This document shows, piece by piece, positions 26,860 to 41,965 of a DNA stretch of 64,000 nucleotides. The stretch is taken from contig NC_059483.1 of the NCBI RefSeq assembly GCF_018139145.2, forward strand, positions 5,606,001 to 5,670,000. The letters run 5' to 3'. The DNA comes from Gymnogyps californianus (lineage: Eukaryota; Chordata; Aves; Accipitriformes; Cathartidae). The translations under genes and the position numbers were made by a program. The first letter of the stretch is position 1. Every line of letters starts with the position of its first letter. Below the pieces are notes generated by a model. That model saw only the letters and a list, made by a program, of their open reading frames with translations, had not been told where the DNA came from and ran no database searches.

Positions 26860-27380
26860 TTAAAGTTGGTTTGTAATTTTTTTTGGCAACACATTTAAGT
26901 TGACATCGGAGAGATAGAAATCTAAAATTAATTTATAGCCCTTAGTTTAGGTTTCATTTACTATCGGACAAAATATCAGAAATAAATATTTTTTATCTAA
27001 CGTAATGTAAAGTATATTGCACAGTATCTAAAATAAAGTTTAGTTTTGACTGAATACACTCAAAAAGGGACCCATAAATATTAGAGAGCTGTAGTTAAGA
27101 ACTTACATGACTGTTTTAAATACTATTGATTTAAACCACTGGCTAGATTTTATGAATCAAAGTGTAATTTCCAAGCTTTGGCTATATTTCTCATCGCTAA
27201 AGCACTCTCTCTTGTGTGCCTTTAGCAGCTTTCCAGACATTCAACACGGGATTAAATGATAGTAGTTACAATGATCAATAGGTTAAGACCGGTACAATCA
27301 CTCTTACCGCTAATGACCTCGGTAGTAATGGGTAATAAAGTGTGGGCTATAATAGCCTATTGCTGGTGCTGCATGCCCTT
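26860..27380. other. Candidate conserved noncoding stretch (unproven)
   Basis: AT-rich, repeat-free sequence with AAATTAATTTATAG, AAATAAATATTTTTTAT and TCTAAAATAAAG. No exon or repeat is visible. Possibly regulatory. Confidence 0.2.
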
Positions 27381-27764
27381 TGATTCCTAGTATTACCAGG
27401 GACTAGCTACATGAAAAAGTTGGACGTTGGGAGTTAAGAGAGTGGATATATAGGCCATCATTCTTAACTATTTAAAGTCCTCAAACCGTACGTGTGCCCA
27501 CGCTTGTCCGGGGTGTGCATGTCATTTTTAACACGGTAGTTTCTGGTTTATTTGAATTTGTTTGTAAAAGGTTTCCGTAAGTTGCTTTCATGATAAGCTG
27601 AAGCACAAACTTTGGCTAAATGTGGATGTTAGCCGTGTTTATAAATGGAAGGCAGGACCTTCTTTAGAGGCGCAGGTGTGGTGTGAAAATGTGGTTTCAG
27701 ATGATAAAATGAAGTTGAACGGATCAATGCAAACTTGTAATCCTAGGTGTGCCATATATATGTA

Positions 27765-27801
27765 AAAAACACATATATATATACACACACACACACACAC
27801 A
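27765..27801. repeat. (TA)n-(CA)n compound microsatellite
   Basis: A CATATATATATA run passes directly into about 10 CA units and is then followed by a T run. Compound dinucleotide repeat. Confidence 0.9.
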
Positions 27802-27896
27802 AATTTTTTTTTTATTGTTGGTTAAGTGCCTCTGTTCTAGCAAAGAGTGTGCAGCTAGGAGATTCTTCACCGGAAGGTACATGGCCAGTTTTCAAA

Positions 27897-28000
27897 GGTA
27901 GGGCCAAATCCTTAGATTTATCCCAAGATAAACATGCAAAAAAGCCATGGAAGTGAATGGGAGTTGTCTCTGCATAGCTGACGGCAGAATGCGGCCCTTC
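27897..28000. repeat. Palindromic MITE-like amniote repeat (a)
   Basis: The left end GTAGGGCCAAATCCTTAG and the right end GCAGAATGCGGCCCTTC are imperfect inverted repeats. Between them is GCCATGGAAGTGAATGGGAG, resembling the CATTGAAGTCAATGGGAG phrase common in an old amniote repeat. Related elements are at 35411, 59855, 60616 and 60855. I cannot name the family with confidence. Confidence 0.6.
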
Positions 28001-28739
28001 GTATTAATCACCGATGTGTAGGGTTTACAGCACCCCACCCTATTCCTGTCTGTATCCCTGCTTGTCGTCATAAATCTGACTGAAGAGTATTTGTGTTGTC
28101 TGTCTTCCAAGAAGGGCACAGAAAACATACTTAAACATGCTTCCTCTTCTGTTTGCTCAGTCCAACTTCAATGAAAGGTAGTACAAACCCGAGGGTAAAG
28201 TAAACTTCTCTGGGGATGAGAATAATGAAGGTGAGTCATGCTTCGGGGCGAAGATAGTGACGGCAGTATTTAATTAAATAATTTTCTACTCCCAGAAAAG
28301 TTTTTAAAAGACTATGGATTAAGATATTCTGAATTAATGGGATTACCCATTCTGATGACTCAGTGTCCTCGGAGCTGGTCCTGCGTGGCGAGGCGGTGGT
28401 GCGGCGGCCGGCCGGTGGCTTTCCCATAGGCACGAGCAAGCGACGCCGGCCACGGGAAAATGGCCGCTGGCTTCGGTGGGACTGGCGTTTGACCCGTAAT
28501 TAAATCTCCATTTGCCTGCGTTCACACTGGGCTGGACCACATTAGATATGTGGGAACGCGCTGTGCCACGGGGGAATGCACAGAGGACCTCGCCGTGTTT
28601 GCATTAATGGGATGTCGGAGGCGTGCGAGCCTTTGCTAGACTTTGCTCAGACAAATGTTTTCAAGGCAGTGTCTGGCCCTGGCACACAACGTGTACACAA
28701 CAACACGGGGAGATGTGCCGTGTACATGCGTCTGACCTT

Positions 28740-29060
28740 CAGGAACCATTTTTAGTTCATCAAAATTAGTGATGCTGAGAAATCAGGACATCAGTGCATA
28801 ATGACTGTGAAATTAGGAATGAGAGCTTGCTATGCAAATGACAGGACAAATCATGTGAAAAAGTCAAGATAAACTGCATATTAAGACATTATGTTACATA
28901 AAATTAATACTGCATTTCTCTCTTGCTTACTACTACACTGGAAGATATTTTTTTTTTAACTCCTTTATCTTCTGATCAGCTATTGTCTGCTGATTTTTTA
29001 AAAAGTGGTGCACAGAAAAAGTGCTAAACATGTTATTACCTTTTATTGTAATACATGAGA
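28740..29060. other. Candidate conserved noncoding stretch (unproven)
   Basis: Repeat-free sequence about 1.1-1.4 kb upstream of exon 8 with TATGCAAATGACA (octamer-like ATGCAAAT), GATGCTGAGAAATCA and TAAAATTAATACTG. It could be a splicing-proximal or enhancer element. Judged on appearance only. Confidence 0.25.
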
Positions 29061-30111
29061 TGACAGGAGATCCTTTTTAGCAAAGTATATCCTTTACTGC
29101 TTTTAGTTTTGTGCTGTCACGTATTTAATTTGAAACTATAGAAAAGTAAGGTGCTTAAATATTACTGTTAAAACTCATATGGGTTTTGTCTTTTCCTCTA
29201 TTGTTTTTTTTTTCCTCCTTTTCTTTTCCTTTTTTGGGGTGTAGGGTAGAGGGGTGGGTTTCTAGGGAAATAGTCTTCTTGCATTACTAGGACTGACAAA
29301 ATGGTTCTCATGTAGTCTGCAAATTAAACACAAGTGCAGTGATTATTTTGAATAGCTAAATTACATTCTAGAAAGCTTGCAGAATTCATAGCATTGTCAT
29401 TAGGTATCCGCTTGAATACAATTTGTGTAACCTTGGCCAAGACAGCCTGTCATTTTAATGTCAGTGTTTTATCTGAACAAGACATCATCCTTTCAGATAC
29501 AGTGTACAGGTTCCTTGCAAAGATGCCCGTGCAGAAACGTGTTAACAGTTGCAAATATGAAATGCTATCAAGTTCATCACTGTAGCTGTTTGTCACTGAA
29601 ATGTCATGGAAAGCGGCTTTTAATGGTATCTCACATAATACGAAAGAATTGAAGACATCTGTATGCTGGGTGAATATGGAATGGTAAAGACATCGTGGTA
29701 GGGCCTTTCTGTTAAAATTGCATAGGAGTCTAGTGCTGTTATTCACATCACTGAGCCTTCCTTCAATTTTCTTAAAAACCTGTCGTAATAGGGTCTAGAT
29801 CCCATCAGCACGGGATACTCGGCTGTTGGATTTCTGTACGGAAGGCAAGGGCTTTCTGGGAGGGAAAGGACCCAGTTGATGGTTTCTTGTAAAAACAAAT
29901 AAATCTTAATAGGGTTTACCATATTGCTTGCTTTAAAGAATTCCCATCGCAATAATGTTTTTGCAAAAGGGGAATTTAGTCACCAGGAAAATGTGGTCGG
30001 TACCTCTGTGCCTGCTGCGGTGGGCTGTGAGGACTCTCTCGCCTTCAGCATGCCCGATGCCAGGCGCGGGGATGGTGGGCAGCGCGTTGGAGCTGCGGCG
30101 ATGCGCTCTGA

Positions 30112-31544
<1,433 letters not shown>

Positions 31545-32410
31545 TAGTGGCTATTAAACTGTCATTCATGTTATAAATGATTGCACAACTGAACTGACTC
31601 TGTCGGGTCTCAGCTTTCAGATTTAGAGTTATTGTCCTGTTTTCGCCTGTATTTCCCTGTGCTTTCCATTTGCTTGCTGCCACATATTTTATAGCAGGGG
31701 ACCATGCCTTGATGTTCGGTATGAGTACTGGAGCAAGCATCTAGACTTGTATCTTGGGAGAGTGCTTTTGGAAGTTAGTTATGTTGTAAAGGGGAGGGGG
31801 CAAGGCAGCAGGCCCAGATACGGTGCTGTCCTCTCTGTTCAGGGCAAAATGCCAAGAGACGTTGAGTTTGGGCTTGCAGTTTCCAACCGGAGAGGTTCTG
31901 GTTGCACGTTCCGCACAGCACGGGCTTAGCGGGAGGGACCGGACTGGAGCAGCATCGGTGGTGACGCCGAGAAGCAAGGTCTGAGAGGCAGAGGTAGCAC
32001 GGGAACGCTGCCTGTTCGTGGCACGGTGGCAGGAGACCTCGCTCTGATCGGCCACCGTGGTCCATGGCAAGAACGGGACGAGCCAGGGTAGTTTCTGCCT
32101 GTCCTTTAAATACACTTTCCTTTCAAAATACCTGTCACGTCCTAAACTTTGTTTGTTGATTTTGGTGTGCTTAAATTGAATTTTGCTGCAGTTACATTTC
32201 TTTTTAAGGCACCGAGTTCACCGCTCTAGTCACAAGGAGTTGGAGACTTTCGTGTTTGATCTGACATCAGTGCTGGCTTGGGTAGATCCTAGAAAGCTGC
32301 CTCTTGGCACGAGACGCTGCGTGATGTCCTGCGATAGCGGCAGCACTTGTGTGTCACTTTACAAGTGGCGCTGCTCGAAGCGCGCACCGATTTCTAACCC
32401 CCCTCCCCCC

Positions 32411-32558
32411 GAAATTTCGGCGAATCGTGCCACCTGTGCCAAGTTTCAACCCAGAGTGAATTTTTCCAGCTGAGTTATAAACCCCTGAAAATAGGGGGGT
32501 TTATAATGGAAACGCTGACACAACCTTAACCATAGCGCGCTTACGGGCGCCACTATAA
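32411..32558 (+). repeat. Dispersed unnamed repeat, copy 2 (hairpin family)
   Basis: Aligns with 10545-10690 over about 140 bp with scattered differences. It contains a perfect 11-bp inverted repeat, TTATAAACCCC (32475-32485) and GGGGTTTATAA (32496-32506), with a 10-nt loop. The end block GGGCGCCACTATAAT corresponds to ATGGCTCCGCTATAAC in copy 1. Likely an old mobile element, family unknown to me. Confidence 0.75.
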
Positions 32559-32559
32559 T

Positions 32560-33660
32560 AAAAAGGGAACAGATTAAAAAGTGTCTAAAATGTAAATCTA
32601 AAGGACTAACAGTAATTAAAATGGAAATGGCACAGGGAGGGAAGGCATGTAATTGTGAGATATCAGTGTGCAGAATGCTCTCAGCTTTGTTTTGCTGGCT
32701 GTTTTTCTAATTCAGTAGGGCTTACTCATCAGTGGCAGTTCAATGCGCGTTAATGACTCTGGGATGCAGGCATCACTCTGGACAAAGAAATGATTATTGT
32801 GCGGTCAAAAGAAGTTCAAAGACAAGAAGGGAATTTCAGTTTTTTCCTTAGAGATCCACATTCAAGAGCATATAAATTAAGCCAAATGTTAAAAACCACA
32901 GTCTGAAAGCTGACTTCAAAGTCACAACTCTCTAATTAATGAACTGCGAGCTTCAGTTTGGACAAGTCGTGGTTTGATGCGCCCATAAATCAACATGACA
33001 GGTCTGTTTCACAGTCTCAGACAGCGCTTGTCATTGAGTCACATCAGATGTAAACACAGCAGAAAAAAGAGGGAATATGAAGGAGGTGCAATTGATCAAC
33101 AGAATTGGTAAAAACCCACTTTTGAAACGCATTATGCATGATCACAGGAAATGGCGATAGCCTCAAGAGGCTTTCTCCTTCTGCTGTTGCTTTTTTGAAT
33201 CAGATTTCTAACAGCCTTCAAAAGGGAGAATAAGAATTATGGAGCTTCTCCCCTGTGGCTGGCAGGCAATAACCCCCTGTTGTTATTTTGTGCTTCTTTC
33301 TTTTCAAAGGCGTCAAAATTTAGTTTTTTAAAGATCTTTAACTCTATATTTGAAGACAAACAATAAAGGGCTGCCACTGTCATTCTTATCAGTTACCAGG
33401 GATTGTATTTTTTCTTTCTGTTGCCACTTCTTATTAACCTCTTATTTGGTCTATTAGACATAGTTTTGAATGCAAGCCTGCATGCTGGGAGAACATGAAA
33501 GTTCAGATGAGCTCAGAGGGCAGATAAAGAAATTTGAAGGGGAAAGTTACACAGCAGAATGAACGATAAAAGTTAACTCTTCTAAATTGCTGTTGTCAGA
33601 CAGGAGAGCATCTCAGACACAAAGATGAGGGCTTGGAGCTTAAAGAAAAAAATACTTTGT
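32560..33660. other. Candidate conserved noncoding stretch (unproven)
   Basis: About 1.1 kb of AT-rich, repeat-free sequence between exon 9 and exon 10 with many homeobox-type and octamer-like words: TCTAATTAATGAACTG, GCATTATGCATGATCAC, GTAATTAAAATGG and CCCATAAATCAACATGACAG. Of all intronic parts this is the one I would most expect to align between distant vertebrates. Inference only. Confidence 0.3.
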
Positions 33661-33998
33661 GTTAAGAAAGACGAGAAGGGGAGTTAGACAATGTGATGGC
33701 ATTTCAATATCTAACACACTGATTTACTGTGGTCACACTTCTGATATTACACTATCGAAAGCAACAATAAGAAAGGACTCCTTCCTGTTTCACGAAGAGC
33801 ATTTTAACACGATAGTTGTTAAGGGAACAAGGGGCCCAAGTCTCTTCAGCTTTTTCTAGGGTTTTGAGGGGGTATTTTTGCTGATGGTTTTAGTAGAGGC
33901 CCGTTTCAACGATGCGTTTCATCCCACAGGTTTGTTCAGCCCCGTTTTTCTTGCCTTAAGGAGGTTATTCTTGCTAAATTAGCATGCAAGCGGTAGTC

Positions 33999-34060
33999 TT
34001 TTTTTTTTTTCCTCTTTTTTTTTTTTTCTTTCCTTCCCCTCCCCTCCCCTCCCCTCCCTC
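33999..34060. repeat. Polypyrimidine tract with (CCCCT)n
   Basis: T runs interrupted by CCTC pass into TTCCTTCCCCTCCCCTCCCC and CTCCCTC. The ~60 nt are almost purely pyrimidine on the + strand. CCCCT units repeat about four times. Triplex (H-DNA) potential. Confidence 0.88.
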
Positions 34061-35410
34061 TTGTACTAAAAACTGACGGTCAGGTCACATGGCGAGCAGT
34101 GCCGTGGTGGGCACTGGCGGCTGCCGTGCTAACGAGGGTTGAGTTTGTACCTTGACAGATGGAACAAGTGTATTCATGTACTGCATCCCCCAAGTCATTT
34201 TGTTAGTGCCTTGTCCTATTGTACTGTCGTGAAAGAAGGAAAACACAACAAATCTCCCAAGCCCCGCTGCTGAAAGGGATCTGACTCCCAAGCAGGATAA
34301 CAGACGGACCCCAGTAAGGTTTCTGGTGGGTTTTACTCAAGGGCTGCGTGGCGTAGCAGAAGGTGAGCATTGCATAGTGCCTGATAGTGAGAGCAAGAGG
34401 CTCCGGGGCGAGATCTGAGCCCTGCGCCCGCGGGGCTGCCTCTCCCCCAGCAAAGTCGGGTCTCCCCAAGGCAAGGGGGGCTTTAGAGCCGCAGAAGGAT
34501 CCCGCTTGGTGCTGTGGCGCTGGACGGAGCGGTTTGTTTTCCGAACAGGGCCGTTTGTCCTCCGGCAGTTGTGACAGTTTATGTTAGGCAGTAGGGAGTA
34601 ACCTAAGAAAGGAAAACAGACCTTTGACAGAAGCTTTAGGGAGGGGATCAAAAATGCAAGTTTTATCAGGATATTTCAGCATTTTAACACTGACTACTGA
34701 CCTGACAACAGGACTGCACTGAGACCTTTTTTGTATGCATTCAATTGTGAGAAGTAAACAAACTGCCTTGTATCCTGTGTTTGGTAACTGGGTGGGGAGC
34801 ACAGTTTGGCAACGTGTCTTGCTTTTAAATTCTTTCTTGGACAATGGGCCTTGTATACTTTTATATCCTGGCTTTTCAAAGTAGAGAGTGTTCAAGAGCT
34901 TTTCTTAGGATAGCTGAGAAGACAACCAAACGGGCATCAGTCAATTTATAATAAAGGGGTTTTTTAAAAAAACAAAAACATGCTAACTTTACACTTAGAT
35001 GGCAAATAGGTAAAACACAGCTTACTGTAACTAGATTTTTATGTAATACCATTTATTATATATAAATATATTAGTGTATATCTAATTAGAAAATGAATAT
35101 TTATGGAAGCAAACATTGCTTTAACTCTTAATATAACTGTTGCTGGGGCTTGCATTTGTCTGGTGCTGTTGCAAATAGTTGCAGCAACTGGATCTGTCTG
35201 AGCAAGCTGTTGCAAAGAAATGAAAACTCTCTGAGTCTCAGAATAGCTAAACGCCTATTTGTTTAACTGGGTTCTTGAAGTCCTAGATTTTCTTTGGAAA
35301 TAAGATAAATTGACTTAAGATAAATAGACTGACTGACTGTCAGTACAGTTGTGGGTATACAGTTGGTTGCAGTATTAAGGTTGATGGGGCATGGTGGTAC
35401 AAGAAGGTGG

Positions 35411-35500
35411 GGGCCAAACCCCTGGCTGGTGTCCGTCAGTCCCGCTCCTGCAGCTCTGGTGGATTTTTTTCCCTGCTTGACACCAGCAGGGAATGGAGCC
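35411..35500. repeat. Palindromic MITE-like amniote repeat (b)
   Basis: The left arm GGGCCAAACCCCTGGCTGGT is complementary to the right arm GACACCAGCAGGGAATGGAGCC (35479-35500) with few mismatches. Similar termini occur in the elements near 27.9 and 59.9 kb. Confidence 0.55.
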
Positions 35501-36946
35501 AGTGATCCTCTGGCTTGGTGTCAAGGAAGGGCGACAAAAAGCTTGGGATCTGGCTGGGGTTGGTTTGTGAAAGTATGCAGTTTTGTAAGAGTTAATTTTC
35601 TTTCCATAATTGTTAGCCATAATGTGTATAAGACCTCCACCTTGATATGATTCCTAGCAGATTAGGGATATTAGATAATTTCCTTCTATTTATTGTACTA
35701 CTGCACTGTATTATCTTTCTATCACTCAGATAATTACTAAGGAAATCTACATTAATTTTTTTTGGCTAGCACAAGGAACTGCTAAACACTGGCATGATGT
35801 ATTGATGTTTTACACAACAAAAGTTTTCCTCCTGTCATTGTACAATAAATAAAAAGATATTTATCAAAATGCAAAGCCTTTCATGGATTTTAAAGAACAA
35901 AGCAAATAAAATACAAGATGAGCATGGAAGCAAAACCTAGAGGCTTCCTTAACTGCACAAAATTAAGGACTCTGAAGCCTGGAGTACTGTACATATTAAA
36001 CACTCACATTCAAGTAAGATGTTGTTTGCTAAATTATGAATGTGTGTAATTAAAATCTAGTGGCTGTTTCTATGAAAGATTTACAATGTTATTTCATCGT
36101 TTGTCATGGCTAATTAACAATATTAGATGAAGTTTTTCTTCTTCAAAGGTCTGATTTTTTCTCATTTATTTATGTCAGAAGTGATAAACAGAGTAGTTAA
36201 AAGCTTCTCCGGGTACAGTAGTGAGAAAAGCAACATGTTCTTTTACACCTCGAAGGTTCAAGGTTCACATCCCTGTGGAGTAAAGCAACTCCATCTTCTT
36301 TCTAGAGAGAATAATTAAAATTTTCAAAGTACAGAAGTAGCAGCCTTAAATATAGCACAGAATAATTCCGAACATAACAGAAAGTATTGTGGCGCTTGAT
36401 GGATGAATAAGAGTGAGTAAGTATAAAATACCATAAATTAAGCCAGTTGTATTGCCTTAATAGTTGAGACAACCCGTGCATGAGCAAACAGAGTACAATG
36501 CAGAGTTGGTTTTCATTACGTCTAAGTGTGATGTGATTGTGTGGTGTGATTCTCACGTTATGCATGTTCTTTACCTCGAAGAATTACCCAGGACTTTAAC
36601 AGCTGCCAGCAGCATTTGCTTTACCCACCATTGAAATGCAGCCACTTCTGGGGTCAGACACGGCCACGTGGACCAGGGTGACACGGTAGCGTGGACCAAG
36701 AAATGCTGCATACGTTTTTAATTGGGATGGCAGGAGGGATTTAGGTAGGATGAAAGTAACCACTGGAGGTGGGAATCGACTGCAGCCCTGTGGTTAGCTC
36801 TAGCACCTAAGCATGCCTTGGAGTCTTTGATATGGGGTGGTGGGCTCGCTAGCTTGCCTTGATACCAGGTGACTGTGATCAGAAGTTGACGTGTGTTGAG
36901 ACAAGGAGCCCTGTAAATCCTCTGTTAATGCTTTGCTCTGTATTGA

Positions 36947-37147
<201 letters not shown>

Positions 37148-40100
37148 TGAGGGGTTTGGGAGCTGCTGGCTGTCTGGCAAAGCGATAGCATGCGTGCACA
37201 CGCACACAAAATTGTCAGTCAGTAAGAGAGAGATCTGATAGGCTCATAAAATAATAAGCACAGAAAAATCCTGACAGGCAGGGTGGGCATTATAAAGATA
37301 TTTTTTGAGAAGGGCAATGCTGAAATCGTGGACCGCTCTGGCTAGCGGGAGGCAGGCAGTTTGGAGTTCAGATTCAATTTGCACAGCTATAGCCGGTCTG
37401 GCGGACTCGAAGCTGCTGGTTGTACTAATCTGGGCTTGAAATCCTTCACAGGAGGCGTCTTAATCGATTCTTGGTGCTGGGTTCATGGTTAAGGGTAGTG
37501 TGAGAGCAGCTTTCCCTTTTCTAAATGTGTTATTTGGCCCCTTTTTTGGTTTCAGCCTGGCAAGGAGCCAGGCGCAGAGGAGCTCTGATCCTTACGCTGC
37601 CGAACTGTAGAAATTTGCTTGCCCTTTGCTGCAGCTGAGAGGGAGAGGTGGCAGTGTCTCCTCTCCGTGCCTGTTTACACAACCTTCATTTCACTGCCTG
37701 TGTGCATCATAGCTTCATTCCTCCCTCCACACTGAGGCAAACTGGGATTAACTCCATTTAATTTTAATGGTGTTACTGACAATTAGATCCTCCTAAATCT
37801 TTATTCAGTCCTGCACCCTGCAAGAAGTCAATGCTTTGCTGAAATCCCTATTTATTATTATTTTTTTTTAAGATATTGATACATTGAAAGCCATAACTAC
37901 TTAAATCACAATACTTTTGACAGTGATCATAACCTGGGGTTTTTGTTCTCTCTTTTCCCCTTTGGCTTGAATTTAGGTGGGGTTTTTTTTTTTAAACTGG
38001 GTTTGTCTGCAAGCCTTGGGACATTATAACAGACTTGCTTGAGCTCTGGCTGCTGTGATTTAGGCAGACTGTTCGAAGTTGGCATGGCTCAGGGAAGACC
38101 AGGTCTTTCAACCATGGTGCTGGTATTTCTGAATAATCATGCCTTTTCCTTCCCTTGCCCCATAATAAATTTAAACATCCCCCTCAACAACTTGAGTCAG
38201 CTCAGGTTGAATGACTTGCGCTCTTCAAAGCAGCCTTAGGGCTGCTACTAGTTGCTAAACCATATAATGAGTTTACATTCAGCTGTATAGAGTGAAATGA
38301 GGGGGACGGGACAAAATTGCTTCTGTTCTTCACCCTCCTTTTTTTGTGTGTAGCTGCAAAAGGAGAGCGAGGTGGCTGGTGAATATTAACTTATATGGGT
38401 AAAGGGAGACAAAACCAGGGAGTGGAGTCTCCTTTGCCATGTGGCTGGCGTGATTTATTTAGCCTTGTTTTTGCCAGACCCACAAAGGTATTTGAGCGCC
38501 TAACTCCTGTCCTGAGAGGCTAAGCTTTTGGGGACCTGACACCTCCTTCTGCAAGACTCAGTTTAGCTTTCCAGCATCCCAAAGCTAGACAGCTGGTCTA
38601 GACTAGTCCTGCGCATGAGTCGGAGGCTGATGCGCGGGAAGGTGGTGCCTGGTTGGGAGCTGCAGGATCGGGCCTGGGGTGGTAGTTGGTCAGTCACTGT
38701 CGACGTGCCGTGTGATGGGGAGAAGGCATGAAACGAGTCCAGGAAAAAGGGCATGTAGACGAAATGCCGTTTATAGTTGCAAAACGTTGTAATGTGCGTT
38801 AATTACGCTTCAGATTTATTGTTGGAAGCATCCCCGGCTGTTCCCACACACCCACCGGACTCAAGCTTCAACCCTTCTAATTTTTCCCACAGCTCCTATA
38901 CTATTAAGTTTGCTCGGTAAGGTTCATTGTATAGTACATCAGTTAAGCTGTCCAAAGGAGGGCAATTGGGCAGTGACAAGACACGCTCATGTGTAATGTG
39001 AAAGAAATGAATGTGGTGATGCATGAAGTGTAATCTGTGCGGTAACACATCGGAGACACCAGTAGGTAATTCAGCAGTCGTGGCATTGATTGATATGGTT
39101 AGCAGGGTAGTGTAACTATTAGTCCTCACGAAGAAGCGTATTTAAAACCTAAGGGGTGCCGACTTGCACGCCGGAGACGACATAAATATAAGCAGAAAGG
39201 GCTGGTTCTTGCAGGGAAATGAGCTGCGAGCGTTGGGGGCGGCTGGAGCGGGGGGCTCGGCGGCGGGAGGAAAGAGTAACTTGAGAATTCAGGCAGGTTG
39301 CAATACAGCACGATATTTTATTTTTTCTTATCAGAGAGACGATGGCTTAAAACTGATGTCATTATGAGGTTTAAATCAACTTTCTGCTTGCTTGAACATG
39401 GTCACCTGGGTATGGAGGTACAAGGACACAAAGAGGTTGAGCAACTCTGTTTGTCTTTGAGCCGGTGATACCTGGGGTTGGGAAATTGAGTTCCGTGAGC
39501 AGTAATCTGTCAACTGTCCCCACAACATACATTTTTTAAACCTGTGCCTACATTTTCTTTCATAATGAAGGGGACTAGTTGTCCTGAAAAATGCAATGAA
39601 GAGCCAGGGCTATAGTTTAAAATAATTGGTGATGGACACTTCTTATTTAAAAAAAAAAAAATTACATATATCATGCCCTTTTGTTTTCAGAACAGTTTGC
39701 AGGACTGAGACAAATAATGTAAATGTGCATATAAAAAAAAATAAAATCATCCCTCTAGTAAATGTAGCTATGAATTTGGTTAAAAGCATTTTACTTCTGT
39801 TCTTAAGTATCTGTAATAAATGTTTCTAAGGAGAGAATGCTACTTCATAAGTGATATTTTTGTTATGTTTTTAGAACTAACACATTGTTTAAAGCTGTAT
39901 TTTAGTTTCATTTTAGTTTTTAGTGCTTGCCTATTGTCTTACACAAAATAGCACATCCTTTAATGTTATATTTGTGTAATCTTTGCTGCTTTGTATTTAG
40001 ACACATCTATAATCTAGATTTTACATCTGTACATAGTAGCAATTTAAAAACAAACCGCATTTCAGCAGTGTTCTGAGCTGCGAGAGCTAGATCTTTAGTA

Positions 40101-40884
40101 TCTGCAAAATGAAACTGCAAATCACACTTCAGATCACCAGCGAGTGAAAATAATAGGACTGAGACATCTGGGTGCCTGATTGCTCCTGTAGATTTGGCAG
40201 TTTCAAGTCTAAATCCCGTTACTGGTACGTACGAAGTTGCAGCACCGGCAGTAGTGATCTCGGGTAATTGCAGCGCAATTCTGGGAATCTAACTTAAAAT
40301 TTAGCTCTCGCTGTTAAAATGAAACTGTTAAATGGTAAATTACGTAATTTATTGTGAGTGTTCATGGATCTATTTGCCTTGCTTTTACCATTTGTTCTAT
40401 TATTTTATTTAACCATTTTGCCAGATGAGTAATGAGCATACCTTTCAGCTGCCCAGTTTGACAAGCTAGTTAGGAATTGTCTCCAGAATTATTCTAAAAG
40501 AACTAAATTTGGGGAAGGAGGAGAGAGGCTTTCTTTTAAATTTTATTTTATTAATCAAGCAATGTGGTCATTTTTAAGTGATGGGTTGTGTGCAGAAGTG
40601 TATGACATCACAGTTAACTCTCTTAAATTAATGTCACCCAGCCTGAAATCCTCCTTACTGTCTCCAGCATTTTTTCCCCACACAATTGGGTGTATTTTAT
40701 TTTTCTTTCAATATGCGGTATAGTTGTCGTTAGTGTTAATATGAGTTACACTTGTATAGGAAGTTAGACCAAACACCTCGACTTTTAGAGGATCTACAGC
40801 GGGGTATAAATATTTTGTGTATGTATATTTTAATGGCTGTAACACTTGCAGGCTTTTCCTTGGGAGAAAGCATTAGTAGATCCA

Positions 40885-40945
40885 GAAGTGACCAGGAGGA
40901 GAGGGGAAGGAGAGAGGAGACGGGGGACAGGGAGAGGAGAGTGGG
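40885..40945. repeat. Purine-rich tract (GGAGA-type)
   Basis: About 60 nt that are nearly all purine, GACCAGGAGGAGAGGGGAAG followed by GAGAGGAGACGGGGGACAGG and more GGAGAG. Low-complexity DNA. Confidence 0.8.
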
Positions 40946-41940
40946 TGCTAGCCTGTCTCTAATTAAAATCCTGCAGAAATCCAGATAAGGGGGTGGTGGC
41001 AAAAGAAAAAAAAAAAAAAAAAAGGCCAGTTATTCTTTCCCTATTTGCTTATTCTGGAAAATAAAAATAGGTGTCGACTCATATGGTCTCATATCAATAT
41101 GTTATCATCAACAGACAAGTCTATTCACTATTGTTTCAATTGAGTAAACAGTGGTGTAAGGGTCAGCCGTGCTCACAGGTAATTGTTAGTGCGCAGACAG
41201 TCCTGTCAAGCGTGTTAGCTAAAAATACATCCCACACTGTCACTTCGCAAGGTGTTTGAAAATAATAGCCCCGATACAGCAAAACAGGACATAGGCTTGT
41301 GTACTGACCTTTTTCTTTGTTTAATTTGCTCAGAGGTTTAATTTCAGGGGACAAGTAATAATTGAATATGTCTAATAACTAAATGCTCATTTGGGACAAA
41401 ATCCATCAAAATGTAATTGGCATTTGGGTCTGATGAAAGGAAAATGACGTGGCTTTAGAGAAACGGATGTGTCCTAAGAATATCTGATCACTTAATGTAT
41501 AAATTGAAGCCTCTTTCATAATATATATTAATTGCAGATACTTAAGGATTTTAGCATTTTTTTGTAGTGAACCGTTACCGGAGACCAACTGTTTTTGTTA
41601 ATGCTACTCTCGGAAAGGCGGGGAAGGTTATTGGTCTGTCGTGCAATAATTTACTCCTCTTTGATATGCAAACGATCCACGGTGAATATAAAAAAATCCT
41701 ATCAGACTCATTTCACAGTTCTTAACCACTTAGATTCTCTGGAGTCTATCGCCTCATTAGACCAGTGCTCTCCAAAGCTAGCATAATTAAAATCTTTAAC
41801 AGTTTAGCAAAGTAAAGATGTTTGGCTGATCACGTTGAGATGATTATCTATCCATTGTATTCTAAATGACAAAAATAAATTAAATTTAGACCTTGGCATT
41901 TTTTATTATGTGTTTCAAATGAATATAATGCATACTGCCT

Positions 41941-41965
41941 TTTTTTTTTTTTTTTTTTTTTTTTA
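41941..41965. repeat. Poly(T) tract
   Basis: About 24 consecutive T. Could be the poly(A) of an element inserted on the - strand, but no body is recognised next to it. Confidence 0.8.
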
